From positions 1-64,000 of the forward strand of contig CALOAX010000005.1 in NCBI GenBank assembly GCA_942491485.1: 64,000 bases of DNA, in the 5' to 3' direction. How positions within the stretch are numbered: position 1 is the stretch's first letter; each line of letters starts with the position of its first letter. This document shows positions 45,855-53,998 of the stretch, in pieces. Position numbers and translations under genes: made by a program. The DNA comes from Desulfoluna sp942491485 (GTDB lineage Bacteria > Desulfobacterota > Desulfobacteria > Desulfobacterales > Desulfolunaceae). The notes under the pieces were generated by a model, which saw only the letters and a list, made by a program, of their open reading frames with translations, was not told the origin of the DNA and made no database searches.

Positions 45855-46712
45855 ATGCTTAAGAAAGATTTCACCTACTCCGTCTTCTGGAACTGCTTTC
45901 TCATTATTATCGGAACCCTGATTTATGTTATCGGGCTCAAAGGGATCGCTGACCCTCACAGTTTTGTTCCCGGCGGGCTTTTCGGACTCGCCTTTTATCT
46001 CTACTATCTCACAGACTGGATGAATCCCGGCGTGATCTTTGCCCTTCTGAACATTCCCATGTTCATCATCGGCAAGATTTTTATCAGTGGGCGCTTTTTG
46101 GCATACAGTTTCCTTGCCATGGCCGTCTCCTCCATCAGCTACAACCTGATTCCGGTGAACCTGGGTATTGTCAACCAGCTTTACGCGGCGGTTACCTGCG
46201 GGGTTCTGGTGGGCATCGGATCCGGGATTGCGCTTCGCTCCCTGGGGTCCAACGGGGGCCTGGACATTATCTCCGTGATTCTTTATCAGAAGTTTAATAT
46301 CGGCGTGGGGAAGTTTTTCATGGGCTTCAACCTGGTGCTTTACAGCTTCAGCTTTGCCACCATGAATACCGATCTTGTCATCGCCTCCATTATTTCGGTT
46401 TTTGTCACCTCTGTCTGCATGGATTACGCCCTCTCCATGTTCAACCAGAGAAAGATGGTGCTGGTGGTGTCGGAAAAACCGGACTGTATCTGCAAGGAGA
46501 TCATCGATAAGCTCAAGATCGGCAGCACCTTTATCAACGGTCAAGGGGCCTACTCCGGTACCGAAAAGAAGATCCTCATGACGATCATCAACAACATCCA
46601 GCTCAAGCGCCTGGAAGAGATTGTGTTTACCCATGATGAGAATGCCCTTTTTATCGTGGACAACACCTTCAGCGTCATCGGTTCCACCTTCTCCAAACGT
46701 AAAATCTACTGA
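45855..46712 (+). CDS. YitT-family membrane protein
   Basis: The 285-aa protein has the YitT/DUF161 membrane part with five or six helices (FLIIIGTLIYVIGLKGIADP, GVLVGIGSGIALRSLGSNGG, DIISVILYQKFNIGVGKF) and a C-terminal DUF2179 domain (SEKPDCICKEIIDKLKIGST). GGAGGATCAGCC precedes ATG 45855; the longer ORF start lacks this. The function of the family is unknown. A GC-rich hairpin follows at 46742. Confidence 0.9.
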   Translation: MLKKDFTYSVFWNCFLIIIGTLIYVIGLKGIADPHSFVPGGLFGLAFYLYYLTDWMNPGVIFALLNIPMFIIGKIFISGRFLAYSFLAMAVSSISYNLIPVNLGIVNQLYAAVTCGVLVGIGSGIALRSLGSNGGLDIISVILYQKFNIGVGKFFMGFNLVLYSFSFATMNTDLVIASIISVFVTSVCMDYALSMFNQRKMVLVVSEKPDCICKEIIDKLKIGSTFINGQGAYSGTEKKILMTIINNIQLKRLEEIVFTHDENALFIVDNTFSVIGSTFSKRKIY

Positions 46713-46741
46713 TCGGCAGAGCTGCCGGTTGATCCTTATAT

Positions 46742-46765
46742 GGCGGCGGGTTTCGGCCCGCCGCC
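46742..46765 (+). terminator. GC-rich hairpin after the YitT gene
   Basis: GGCGGCGGG-TTTCGG-CCCGCCGCC, 30 bases past the stop. The T-run is weak (CTTGATGCTTCC). Confidence 0.55.
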
Positions 46766-46933
46766 CTTGATGCTTCCTTTTTATCTCCCCCTTGCCAGTC
46801 TGTTTTTTATGGCTCCGCTCTACCTGCAACGGAGTCTGCCCCCTTTGCGCATTCCCCAATGACATTTTGTTTTTTCCGTCGTACAATATGGCTGTCATCT
46901 CATTGAATATGTACCCAAAAACGGAGGTGGACC

Positions 46934-47947
46934 ATGGAACATTCGAGCTGGGATAATGTGACCTATCATGCGATGGTTGTCTCCGAAGAGGAGGGAACCT
47001 TTGTACGAAACATCGAGACACGGACCCTCAAGGATCTGCCCGAAGGCAATGTTTTGATTCGGGTGGGGTTCTCTTCCCTGAACTGGAAGGATTGCCTGTC
47101 GGCCATGGGAAATCCCGGGGTGACCCGAAGCTACCCCCACACGCCGGGTATCGATGCAGCAGGCATTGTGGCGGACTGCACCACGGAAACCTTTCACAAG
47201 GGCGATAAGGTGATCGTGACAGGCTACGACCTGGGCATGAACACCGCCGGAGGGTTTGCCGAGTTCATTCGGGTTCCCGAAGAGTGGGTGGTGAGGCTTC
47301 CCGAAGGGCTGACCCGGAAAGAGGCGATGATGCTGGGCACCGCCGGTTTTACTGCAGGGCTTTCTGCCAAGCGCCTCGTCGACCTGGGGGTGACCCCTGA
47401 GATGGGGACAGTTCTTGTCACCGGTGCCACCGGAGGTGTCGGAAGCCTCGCCGTGTTGATCCTGAAAAAGCTCGGGTTCACCGTGGCTGCGGTGAGCGGC
47501 CGTGAAGAGCGGAGAGACTACCTCTCCTCCATCGGTGTGGACGAGGTGGTGCCCTTGGATGATGCGGTGGACAAAAGCGGCAAGCCCTTAGGTAAGCAAC
47601 TCTGGACCGGGGTGGTGGACGCCGTGGGCGGCGAAGTCCTGGAAACCGCCATCAAGAATACCTGCCACCGGGGTGTTGTCACCTGCTGCGGCAATGTCCG
47701 CTCCGGTGATCTCAGCTCCTCCATTTATCCTTTTATCCTCCGCGGCATCTCCCTTTGCGGCATCGATTCCGCCACCTGTCCCATGGACGAACGCGTTGCC
47801 GTCTGGGCAAAGCTGGCGGTTGACTGGAAACCGGAGAATTTAGCGGAGGTCGTTGAAAGCCTCAACGGACTGGAAGACCTCGATGCCCAGATGGAGCGTA
47901 TGGTCAAAGGCGAACGCACCGGCCGTTGCGTGGTTCACATTCCCTGA
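46934..47947 (+). CDS. acuI: AcuI/YhdH-type acrylyl-CoA reductase (zinc-free MDR)
   Basis: The 337-aa medium-chain oxidoreductase has the YhdH/AcuI signatures NWKDCLSAMGNPGVTRSYPH, PGIDAAG, the Rossmann motif VTGATGGVGSLAVLILKKLG and GNVRSGDLSSSIYPFILRGI. AcuI reduces acrylyl-CoA to propionyl-CoA with NADPH. The acrylate link is relevant to DMSP or 3-hydroxypropionate metabolism, but no such genes are adjacent. CGGAGGTGGACC precedes the ATG. Confidence 0.88.
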   Translation: MEHSSWDNVTYHAMVVSEEEGTFVRNIETRTLKDLPEGNVLIRVGFSSLNWKDCLSAMGNPGVTRSYPHTPGIDAAGIVADCTTETFHKGDKVIVTGYDLGMNTAGGFAEFIRVPEEWVVRLPEGLTRKEAMMLGTAGFTAGLSAKRLVDLGVTPEMGTVLVTGATGGVGSLAVLILKKLGFTVAAVSGREERRDYLSSIGVDEVVPLDDAVDKSGKPLGKQLWTGVVDAVGGEVLETAIKNTCHRGVVTCCGNVRSGDLSSSIYPFILRGISLCGIDSATCPMDERVAVWAKLAVDWKPENLAEVVESLNGLEDLDAQMERMVKGERTGRCVVHIP

Positions 47948-47972
47948 TTTCCCTTGCCGGGGTGGCTTTTCA

Positions 47973-48070
47973 GCTCCCCGGCCAAGGGCTGAGCCCTTGG
48001 AACCCAGGTTCGCGAATGCTCCACCCTTCGTTCCTCGGGGTGTCACATTCGCTGACGGGCTACGCCCGTG
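47973..48070 (+). repeat. Type C repeat module, variant
   Basis: CCAAGGGCTGAGCCCTTGG palindrome replaces the usual one. The shared tail (ACATTCGCTGACGGGCTACG) is intact. Left half of a ~332-bp doublet with 48251-48304. Confidence 0.8.
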
Positions 48071-48138
48071 ACTGACCGCAAATTTTTTTTACCCTTCTTC
48101 ATGTAGCCCGAAGGGCGCTTCATGCACTCTTGCCGGTT

Positions 48139-48187
48139 GTCGCCTCCTTTTCTCTAAGCCCTGAGGGCTGAGAGAAAAGGAGACGAC
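48139..48187. repeat. 24-bp near-perfect inverted repeat with one-base centre
   Basis: Arms 48139-48162 and 48164-48187 differ at two positions; core CTCCTTTTCTCT/AGAGAAAAGGAG. It lies inside the repeat doublet between acuI and the first MscS gene. Confidence 0.85.
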
Positions 48188-48250
48188 ATGCTCGTTAAAC
48201 CAGGCTCATGTGGTTTGCCAATATTGATGAAGCAGGCAAATAGCTTTTAA

Positions 48251-48304
48251 GAACTGTTTATCAAACTTTTTAAAAGTTTGGCCCCCGGCAGGGCCGCCGG
48301 AGGC
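48251..48304 (+). repeat. Type B repeat module
   Basis: AAACTTTTTAAAAGTTT palindrome and GGCCCCCGGCAGGGCC hairpin; ends GCCGCCGGAGGC. Confidence 0.9.
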
Positions 48305-48435
48305 TTGTTTCTGTTGCATTGTGTTCTTCCCTGAAGCCACCCTGACGCGGCGCTTTGTTTGTGGCACCCCCTCTCGTGTTATTCATTTTACGACCCCTGT
48401 GATAAACCGACGATTCATCAACCGAAGGAGGACTT

Positions 48436-49284
48436 ATGGAATCCGTAGTTGTGAAACTTCAAGAGTGGCTGGCTTTTTATGGGTTAAAGGTGTTGGCGGC
48501 CCTGGTGATTCTTGTGTTGGGGCGCATCGCCGCCGGTATCATTCGCCGGTTGCTTCGCAAGGCCATGGAGAAGGGCGGGGTGGAACAGACGCTGATAGCG
48601 TTTGTCTGCAGTGTGGTCTATGTGGGTGTCGTAGCTTTTGTGTTGATTGCGGCCCTCGGTAAGCTGGGGGTACAGACCACCTCCTTCATCGCGGTGCTGG
48701 GTGCTGCCGGTCTTGCCATCGGCCTGGCCCTTCAAGGGTCCCTTGCCAACTTTGCATCAGGGGTTCTGTTGGTGATTTTTACGCCGTTTAAGGTGGGGGA
48801 TCTCGTGGAAGCGGGAGGGTCCAAGGGGGTTGTGCAGGAGATCGGGATTTTTTCCACCATCATCAAAAGCGTGGACAACAAGCGGATCATCATTCCCAAC
48901 GCCCAGGTGACCGGCGGGACCATCGTCAACCATACGGCAGAGGATATCCGTCGGGTGGACATGGTGGCAGGTGTCGGGTATGGCGATGATCTTGATCTGG
49001 TGAGAAAGACCCTTGAGGAGATTCTGGATGCCGATCCGAGGGTGCTGAAAACGCCGGCCCCGACCATCGCGGTGAGCGAGCTTGGGGATAGCAGCGTCAA
49101 TTTTGTGGTGCGTCCCTGGGTGAAGACCTCCGAGTACTGGGATGTCTGGTTTGCCATCCATGAGGCCATCAAAAAGAACTTTGACGCCAAGGGCATCACC
49201 ATTCCCTTTCCCCAGCGTGACCTGCACCTGGATATGCCAAAAGAGGTACTCAGTGTTATTGCTGAAGAGGCCGCGGGGACATGA
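48436..49284 (+). CDS. MscS-family mechanosensitive channel (copy 1)
   Basis: The 282-aa protein has three transmembrane helices at ~15-35, ~58-78 and the pore helix. The pore-lining motif is VLGAAGLAIGLALQGSLANF with FASGVLLVIFTPFKVGDLVE and the beta domain IIIPNAQVTGGTIVNHT. It releases osmolytes on hypo-osmotic shock. GAAGGAGGAC precedes the start. A close paralogue lies at 53,999. Confidence 0.95.
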   Translation: MESVVVKLQEWLAFYGLKVLAALVILVLGRIAAGIIRRLLRKAMEKGGVEQTLIAFVCSVVYVGVVAFVLIAALGKLGVQTTSFIAVLGAAGLAIGLALQGSLANFASGVLLVIFTPFKVGDLVEAGGSKGVVQEIGIFSTIIKSVDNKRIIIPNAQVTGGTIVNHTAEDIRRVDMVAGVGYGDDLDLVRKTLEEILDADPRVLKTPAPTIAVSELGDSSVNFVVRPWVKTSEYWDVWFAIHEAIKKNFDAKGITIPFPQRDLHLDMPKEVLSVIAEEAAGT

Positions 49285-49440
49285 TGTTGCGGGTGCCACC
49301 CGTAACCTGCGATTCAGCTCATGTGGGTGGAAAACTGCCTTCGACTGCCCTGGCCGGTGGGCAAACGTTTGTCTGACCTGAAAGAGAGGGTTTGATACAC
49401 AGGTTTTTAGGAATGAACCCCAATGAAATGTGGTTAAAGG

Positions 49441-49521
49441 CGGATGTGATTTGCCCCGAGGCACGAGGGCAAAGCGCATCCGTAAGCTGCTTTCAAGGTT
49501 GCACACCTTGCCGCCGGAGGC
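49441..49521 (-). repeat. Type A repeat module, inverted
   Basis: GCCGCCGGAGGC end at 49510-49521 faces the 3' end of the minus-strand gene at 49581. No partner module is seen to its left. Confidence 0.82.
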
Positions 49522-49534
49522 TGTTTTTTTTGAA

Positions 49535-49568
49535 GGCGCCGATCCCTATAGTGGGGTCGGCGCTTTGT
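49535..49568 (+). terminator. Hairpin between MscS copy 1 and the convergent small membrane gene
   Basis: GGCGCCGA / TCGGCGC stem around a CCC..GGGG inner pair, followed by TTTGTAATTT on the plus strand. Confidence 0.6.
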
Positions 49569-49580
49569 AATTTGGAGCAA

Positions 49581-49850
49581 TCAGGGGGCGAAATACCTGA
49601 TGGCAAGGGTGCGGGTTTCCAGGAGGGAGAGTGTCCAGACGGTGAGCCCGCCGGAAAGGCGTCCCATCCATGGGATCTCCGGGGTGGTGAGCTGAAAGGT
49701 GATGTATCCCAGGGCAAAGGCCCAGCAGAGCATGAGAAGGCCCCGCACAGGTTTTCCGAAGAAGACGTAGCCCGATGACGGGATGACGAAAGCACCCACC
49801 ATGATCCCCCAGAATCGCAGTCGCCTTACGGCTCGTGAGCGTCCGTTCAT
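49581..49850 (-). CDS. Small membrane protein downstream of the APC permease
   Basis: The 89-aa protein (start MNGRSRAVRRLRFWG) has a basic N-terminus and three hydrophobic stretches (IMVGAFVIPSSGYVFF, LLMLCWAFALGYITFQL, LTVWTLSLLETRTLAI). It begins two bases after the permease stop, so it belongs to that operon. No family is recognised. Confidence 0.65.
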   Translation of the reverse strand: MNGRSRAVRRLRFWGIMVGAFVIPSSGYVFFGKPVRGLLMLCWAFALGYITFQLTTPEIPWMGRLSGGLTVWTLSLLETRTLAIRYFAP

Positions 49851-49852
49851 GA

Positions 49853-51250
49853 TCAATACCCTCTGGGCCTGGGAAGCAGGGAGGCTCCGGTTGCCATGTA
49901 GCTGGAGACATCCAGGTACCGGGACCTGTGGATCACAAACCAGACCGATGCGAGGAAGTAGAAGGCGCACCCGGAGGCGATGTTGATCCAGTACCCGAAG
50001 TACATACCGGCCAGGGTTGCGGTGGTGAGAACCAGTAGCAACATGGTGGGCAGCGGGTGGAGGGGAGCGGTGTAGCCGCGCTGGATGCTTCCCATGGGGT
50101 ACATCTTTCGGAACTTGATCATCATGTAGCCGGTGAGCAGGTAGACGAGAAGGGCGGAGAGAATGGAAAAGGTCACCACCTGATCCAGCAGCCCGGTAAA
50201 CCCGAAGGCGATGGCGATGGGCAAGAGAAAGAGAATGGCCCGGTAGGGGGTGTTGTACTTCGGGTGCAGCACGGCAAAGATGTCCGGAATCAGGGTATCC
50301 CGGGCCATGGCGTACCAGGCGCGGCTGGCGTCTGCGATGCAGCCGTTGGCGCTGGCCAGGCAGGAGAGGACCGTTCCGATAAAAAGCAGGTGGATGACCA
50401 GGGGCATGTGCGTGGCCATGGCCGCATCAAAGAGGGGATAGACGGACCCTGCGAGCTTGCCTGCGGGGAGCAGGCCGGAACAGACAAACCAGGTGGCCGT
50501 GGCGCCGACGATGAGGGTGACCAGGCCAACCACGGCCCCCACAGGAAGGGCTCGGCTTGTGGAACGGCACTCTTCCGCAGCCAGCACAGTGCCCTCGATG
50601 CCAAGGTAGAACCAGCATCCGAACTGAAACGCCCCCAAGATGCCCATCCAGCCGTAGGGCAATCCGTTGGTCATCTCCTTGATGCGAAGAAGACTTGTCT
50701 CGGCGGAGTAAAACCGGGTGCTGAATAGGAGCACGCAGATGGTGAAAAAGGCGATGCCCGTCAGCACGATATTGAGGCTTAAGGTTGCGTGGGTCCCCCG
50801 GTAGTTGAGCCAGGTGAGCGCCAGAAGGCTCAGGAGAACGTAGGGTAGGGCGTGGACGTCCGGGCTGAGGGTTTTGAGGATCTCTCCCACCACAAGGGCA
50901 TCGGCGGCTTCGAGCATCACGTATTCAAAGACCAGCATCAGCCCCACGTTAAAGGCGGCCAGGGGGCCCAGCAGGTATTTGGCCATGGCGTACTGACCGC
51001 CTGACTCGGGAATCACAGAGCCCATCTCTGTGGTGACCATCACAAGGCAGATGTAAAGGATGCCGATGACCCAGCAGGCGATGAGAGCCCCTAAAGACCC
51101 TCCCTTGACGATGCCCAGGTTCCACCCCATGAACTGCCCCACCAGTACCACGCCGACACCAAGGGCCCAGATGTGAAGAGGGCCCAGGGTTTTATGCAGC
51201 GCTGAGGCCTTGCTCTTCTCCTGCACGTGGGTCAAATCTGTTTTTTCCAT
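49853..51250 (-). CDS. APC-superfamily amino acid/amine permease
   Basis: The 465-aa transporter has about twelve transmembrane helices. Helix I carries the APC-type unwound Gly motif region (IWALGVGVVLVGQFMGWN); EMGSVIPESGGQYAMAKYLL and GIEGTVLAAEECRSTSRALP are typical of ethanolamine-permease-like members. The start at 51250 has AAGGAACG upstream and overlaps the stop of a 42-aa ORF (TAATG). The exact substrate cannot be told; ethanolamine or an amino acid is likely. Confidence 0.85.
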   Translation of the reverse strand: MEKTDLTHVQEKSKASALHKTLGPLHIWALGVGVVLVGQFMGWNLGIVKGGSLGALIACWVIGILYICLVMVTTEMGSVIPESGGQYAMAKYLLGPLAAFNVGLMLVFEYVMLEAADALVVGEILKTLSPDVHALPYVLLSLLALTWLNYRGTHATLSLNIVLTGIAFFTICVLLFSTRFYSAETSLLRIKEMTNGLPYGWMGILGAFQFGCWFYLGIEGTVLAAEECRSTSRALPVGAVVGLVTLIVGATATWFVCSGLLPAGKLAGSVYPLFDAAMATHMPLVIHLLFIGTVLSCLASANGCIADASRAWYAMARDTLIPDIFAVLHPKYNTPYRAILFLLPIAIAFGFTGLLDQVVTFSILSALLVYLLTGYMMIKFRKMYPMGSIQRGYTAPLHPLPTMLLLVLTTATLAGMYFGYWINIASGCAFYFLASVWFVIHRSRYLDVSSYMATGASLLPRPRGY

Positions 51251-51378
51251 TATCGTTCCTTCTCTTTTGTCTCTTTGATCCGGGCTGTTTCCACCCGAAC
51301 GACATCCGCAATGAGTTGAAAGGCGATGAGCCCGCACAACCCCCACGCCACGACGTTCATAATTTTCCAGAAACCCAT
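51250..51378 (-). CDS. 42-aa small membrane protein coupled to the permease
   Basis: MGFWKIMNVVAWGLCGLIAF opens a 42-aa peptide ending KETKEKER. It has one hydrophobic helix (~5-25) and a charged tail. AAGGAGAG lies just upstream, and its stop overlaps the permease start by one base (TAATG). The strong ribosome site and coupling make it a real gene, probably an accessory subunit of the transporter. Confidence 0.72.
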   Translation of the reverse strand: MGFWKIMNVVAWGLCGLIAFQLIADVVRVETARIKETKEKER

Positions 51379-51413
51379 GGGTGCTCTCCTTGGTCGGTTA
51401 TTGTTGCATGGTT

Positions 51414-51467
51414 GCCTCCGGCGGCCCTGCCGGGGGCCAAACTTTTGAAAAGTTTGATAAACAGGTT
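51414..51467 (-). repeat. Type B repeat module, inverted
   Basis: Starts GCCTCCGGCGGC and contains AAACTTTTGAAAAGTTT. Left half of a ~155-bp doublet with 51493-51568, the shortest in the window. Confidence 0.88.
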
Positions 51468-51492
51468 TTTAACTGCTCTCTTGAGAACCTTC

Positions 51493-51568
51493 GCGGGTGC
51501 CCTCGCCACAAGGAACGAGGGCACCCGCAACCTGGAGTCCAGGGGATCATCCCCTGGCCGCCGGAGCC
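51493..51568 (-). repeat. Type C repeat module, inverted
   Basis: GCGGGTGCCCTCG/CGAGGGCACCCGC stem, then CCAGGGGAT/ATCCCCTGG, ending GGCCGCCGGAGCC (one change). Confidence 0.82.
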
Positions 51569-51598
51569 AAGCTGAATCGTTACGATTCTTAAGGCTCT

Positions 51599-51862
51599 CT
51601 ATGCCCGGTCCGTCGATGCCTTTCCGTAGATTTCACGGATGGTAAGCTTCAGCCCTTTGTTGGAGCGGGGGAGCAGGTAAACAAAGTAGACGGCAAGGGC
51701 ACCGATGGTGATTCCTAGGGTGGGAAGGTCCAGAAGGTAGTGGATTCCGGCCCCGCTTTTGCCCTTGAAAACCATGGCGGAAAGCAGGGTGGCAAAACAG
51801 AGCAGCATCACAAAGAGCGTGTCGAAAAGAACAAGCCAGGGGTTCGCTTTTTTCTCTTTCAT
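51599..51862 (-). CDS. Small two-helix membrane protein
   Basis: The 87-aa protein has two hydrophobic helices (~9-31, WLVLFDTLFVMLLCFATLLS; ~45-66, LPTLGITIGALAVYFVYLLP). It is second in a minus-strand pair upstream of the permease genes, separated from them by a repeat doublet. GGAGAAACC precedes the start. No family is recognised. Confidence 0.65.
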   Translation of the reverse strand: MKEKKANPWLVLFDTLFVMLLCFATLLSAMVFKGKSGAGIHYLLDLPTLGITIGALAVYFVYLLPRSNKGLKLTIREIYGKASTDRA

Positions 51863-51871
51863 GGTTTCTCC

Positions 51872-52180
51872 TTATTCCTGGCCGATGGAGGCCAGGATGT
51901 CTTCTGTGTAAATCGCCTCACGGTTTCGCCGTACATGGACGAAGACGGCCGCAAGGGAGGCGGTGGCAAAAAGGCAGATAAGCAGTGCCGAGGAGACAAT
52001 CAGGGCCTCCACCATGCGGCTTGGGGCGATGACGCGCACAGCCGTCATGGCAAAGATCACCATGGCCCAGATGGCAACCATGGAGATGGCAATGGCGGCA
52101 CAGTCGCTGATAAAGAGGCGTTGTATTTTTTGCTTCAAGGGTCCGGCTCCTGTGGTTGGAATGCTTTCAAGGTTCATCAT
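51872..52180 (-). CDS. Small membrane protein, first gene of the permease-linked group
   Basis: The 102-aa protein (start MMNLESIPTTGAGPLKQKIQ) has two hydrophobic helices (~33-55 and ~65-85, VEALIVSSALLICLFATASL). It ends nine bases before the next gene. CAGGTGC lies upstream. A strong hairpin immediately precedes it. No family is recognised. Confidence 0.65.
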   Translation of the reverse strand: MMNLESIPTTGAGPLKQKIQRLFISDCAAIAISMVAIWAMVIFAMTAVRVIAPSRMVEALIVSSALLICLFATASLAAVFVHVRRNREAIYTEDILASIGQE

Positions 52181-52195
52181 GCACCTGAACAACAA

Positions 52196-52249
52196 ACGGG
52201 TCCGGCCTCTCCGGGCACAGGGAGGGGCAACCGGGGAGGCCGGACCCGT
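52196..52249 (-). promoter_or_regulatory. Leader hairpin directly before the small-membrane-protein/permease genes
   Basis: ACGGGTCCGGCCTC (52196-52209) and GAGGCCGGACCCGT (52236-52249) form a perfect 14-bp stem. In minus-strand orientation it ends 15 bases before the start codon and is followed by TTGTTGTT, so it could attenuate transcription or hide the ribosome site. Confidence 0.6.
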
Positions 52250-52592
52250 TGTCGGGGTGTTTCAAAGGTATGGGCATCTTCTTTAACAAGATGCGTGCCA
52301 TGACGGCATTTTTGGGGGGGGAACGGTTTTGATGTAGGGTTTTACTTGAAAATCAGCGAGGTATGCAGAATGTGATGATGTTTTGGCTTCAGGTCGAAAA
52401 AAGGGGGAGGGGGCGGAGATTCAGGTGGGGACATCGTTTGTTCTCTATCCGTGAACGCTTGTTCCGGATGAGGGTTGGCATGGCGTGTGTGCCTGTCCCG
52501 GATATTTCATGGTAAGGGGGGGGGATGCATTATCGTTAAATCAAAACAGCTGAATTACCAACTGCTTCTGAATAAATCGAAATCAACCCCAA
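52250..52592. other. Gene-free stretch
   Basis: No ORF with a ribosome site, no clear palindrome. Promoters for the minus-strand group at 52180 are expected here but not identified. Confidence 0.4.
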
Positions 52593-52646
52593 GGCCTGGT
52601 TGTCGAACTTTTCAAACATTTGACCCCCGGCAGGGCCGCCGGAGGC
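52593..52646 (+). repeat. Type B repeat module, diverged
   Basis: GAACTTTTCAAACATTTG in place of the perfect palindrome; ends GGGCCGCCGGAGGC. It stands alone, 89 bases past the HD-GYP stop. Confidence 0.78.
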
Positions 52647-52734
52647 AATATTGAGCTGAATGGTTACAAATGCAACATGTTGGTCACGGTTTTCTGTTTG
52701 ATTATCTCACCCTGCGGGTGGGTCGGACTATGCG

Positions 52735-53649
52735 TTATGCAAGGCAGGTGCAGAGGTCTTTAAAGATGCTCTTGTCGAATTTTCCCTCAAGGACGACCTC
52801 ATTTTTTATCAGGTTCAGGGTCTCAAAGGGGCTCTTCAGCTTGCGGTGGGTTTTCTCCCGGTGCGTGAGGTACTCGTAGCTGTCGATGAGCCCTATGAGC
52901 TGCGCTTCAAAGCTGAGGTGAGCGATTCCCCTTGGGTAGCCGCTGCCGTCCAAACGTTCGTGGTGTTCCAGGATGGCCCTGGCGATGGAAAAGTCAAAGG
53001 TCCCCGCCTCTTTGATGATGTCATGGCCGATGGCTGGGTGGGTTTTGTACTCTTCAAACTCTTTGTCCGTGAGTTTGCGGTTGGTGATGACAATATTGGA
53101 GTCCAGCCGGGTTTTCCCGATATCGTGGAGAAGGGCGGTGAGAGACAGTCTCCGGGTCTCGTCCTGGGAGAGGTTGCAGTGGCTGCCGTAGAGCATGGTG
53201 ATGGCCATGGTATTGATGGCATGGTCCATGGTGGACCTGTCAGAGGTGGACGAGTCGGCAAGTTTTTTCAGCAACTGGGCATTGTTCCCGTAGCCGTCAA
53301 AGACGACATCAATGGTCTCGGGCAGTTCTTTGAGGGAGGAATCTGATGGCTCGGCCATGGCCTCCGACACAATGTCACAGAGGATGGACTTTACTTTGGT
53401 GAGGCCACCGGGGGTAAGGCTCTGCTTGAGGTGGGTGTTGAAACTCTTTTGGAGCTCGGAGACGGCGGCTTTGCTGTCTCTTGTTTGGATATACACTTCA
53501 GGGGGGCGGCTGCGGGCATCTTCGGTGAAGTTGATGCGTTTGCCTTTGGGCTTATAAAGGACATAATCGCCACTGGCAGCTTTGCAGTAAAGGGGAACGT
53601 CCCGGTAGTAGTGAACCTGGCTCTCCTTGACCTGAATAAAATCATCCAT
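52735..53649 (-). CDS. HD-GYP domain protein (putative cyclic-di-GMP phosphodiesterase)
   Basis: The 304-aa protein has an N-terminal ~100-residue region of unknown fold (starting MDDFIQVKESQVHYYRDVPL) and a C-terminal HD-GYP domain. Motifs are LTALLHDIGKTRLD (HD pair), THPAIGHDII, ILEHHERLDGSGYPRG (HHExxDGxGYP) and LIGLIDSYEYLTHRE. All metal ligands appear present. HD-GYP enzymes hydrolyse cyclic di-GMP; GSGYP conforms to the active form. The ribosome site is weak. It is isolated from other genes. Confidence 0.9.
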   Translation of the reverse strand: MDDFIQVKESQVHYYRDVPLYCKAASGDYVLYKPKGKRINFTEDARSRPPEVYIQTRDSKAAVSELQKSFNTHLKQSLTPGGLTKVKSILCDIVSEAMAEPSDSSLKELPETIDVVFDGYGNNAQLLKKLADSSTSDRSTMDHAINTMAITMLYGSHCNLSQDETRRLSLTALLHDIGKTRLDSNIVITNRKLTDKEFEEYKTHPAIGHDIIKEAGTFDFSIARAILEHHERLDGSGYPRGIAHLSFEAQLIGLIDSYEYLTHREKTHRKLKSPFETLNLIKNEVVLEGKFDKSIFKDLCTCLA

Positions 53650-53998
53650 ACATCAACCACATACCTAACAAAACTGGATAAACGTTCCTCAAGCCGATAC
53701 GGCAGACCCACCTCGGCCGCATGACCGCTGAAAGTAGATATCGGCTGATGAGGTTAAAATCTTTATGGTATTTGAAAGGAAATGTGGGGTGGGGAGATGA
53801 GGGAAAAGGGAGGGGGATAATAATGGGTTTAAAGTTGGCTTGTTAGCTAAGATGAAGCGTGATTCTTTTTTCCTTGCCCTTGGCCGCCTCTTCCGGATAG
53901 TTCTGTGGGGCTTACGTTTTTTTTCAGTTGGCAGGGGATGACGTATTCCGTTTAAGTTTTGTGTTACATGAATCTGTGATGAGAGAAAGGGCTTGTTT
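53650..53998. other. Gene-free stretch upstream of MscS copy 2
   Basis: Divergent promoters are expected for the HD-GYP and MscS genes; no repeats or ORF seen. Confidence 0.4.
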
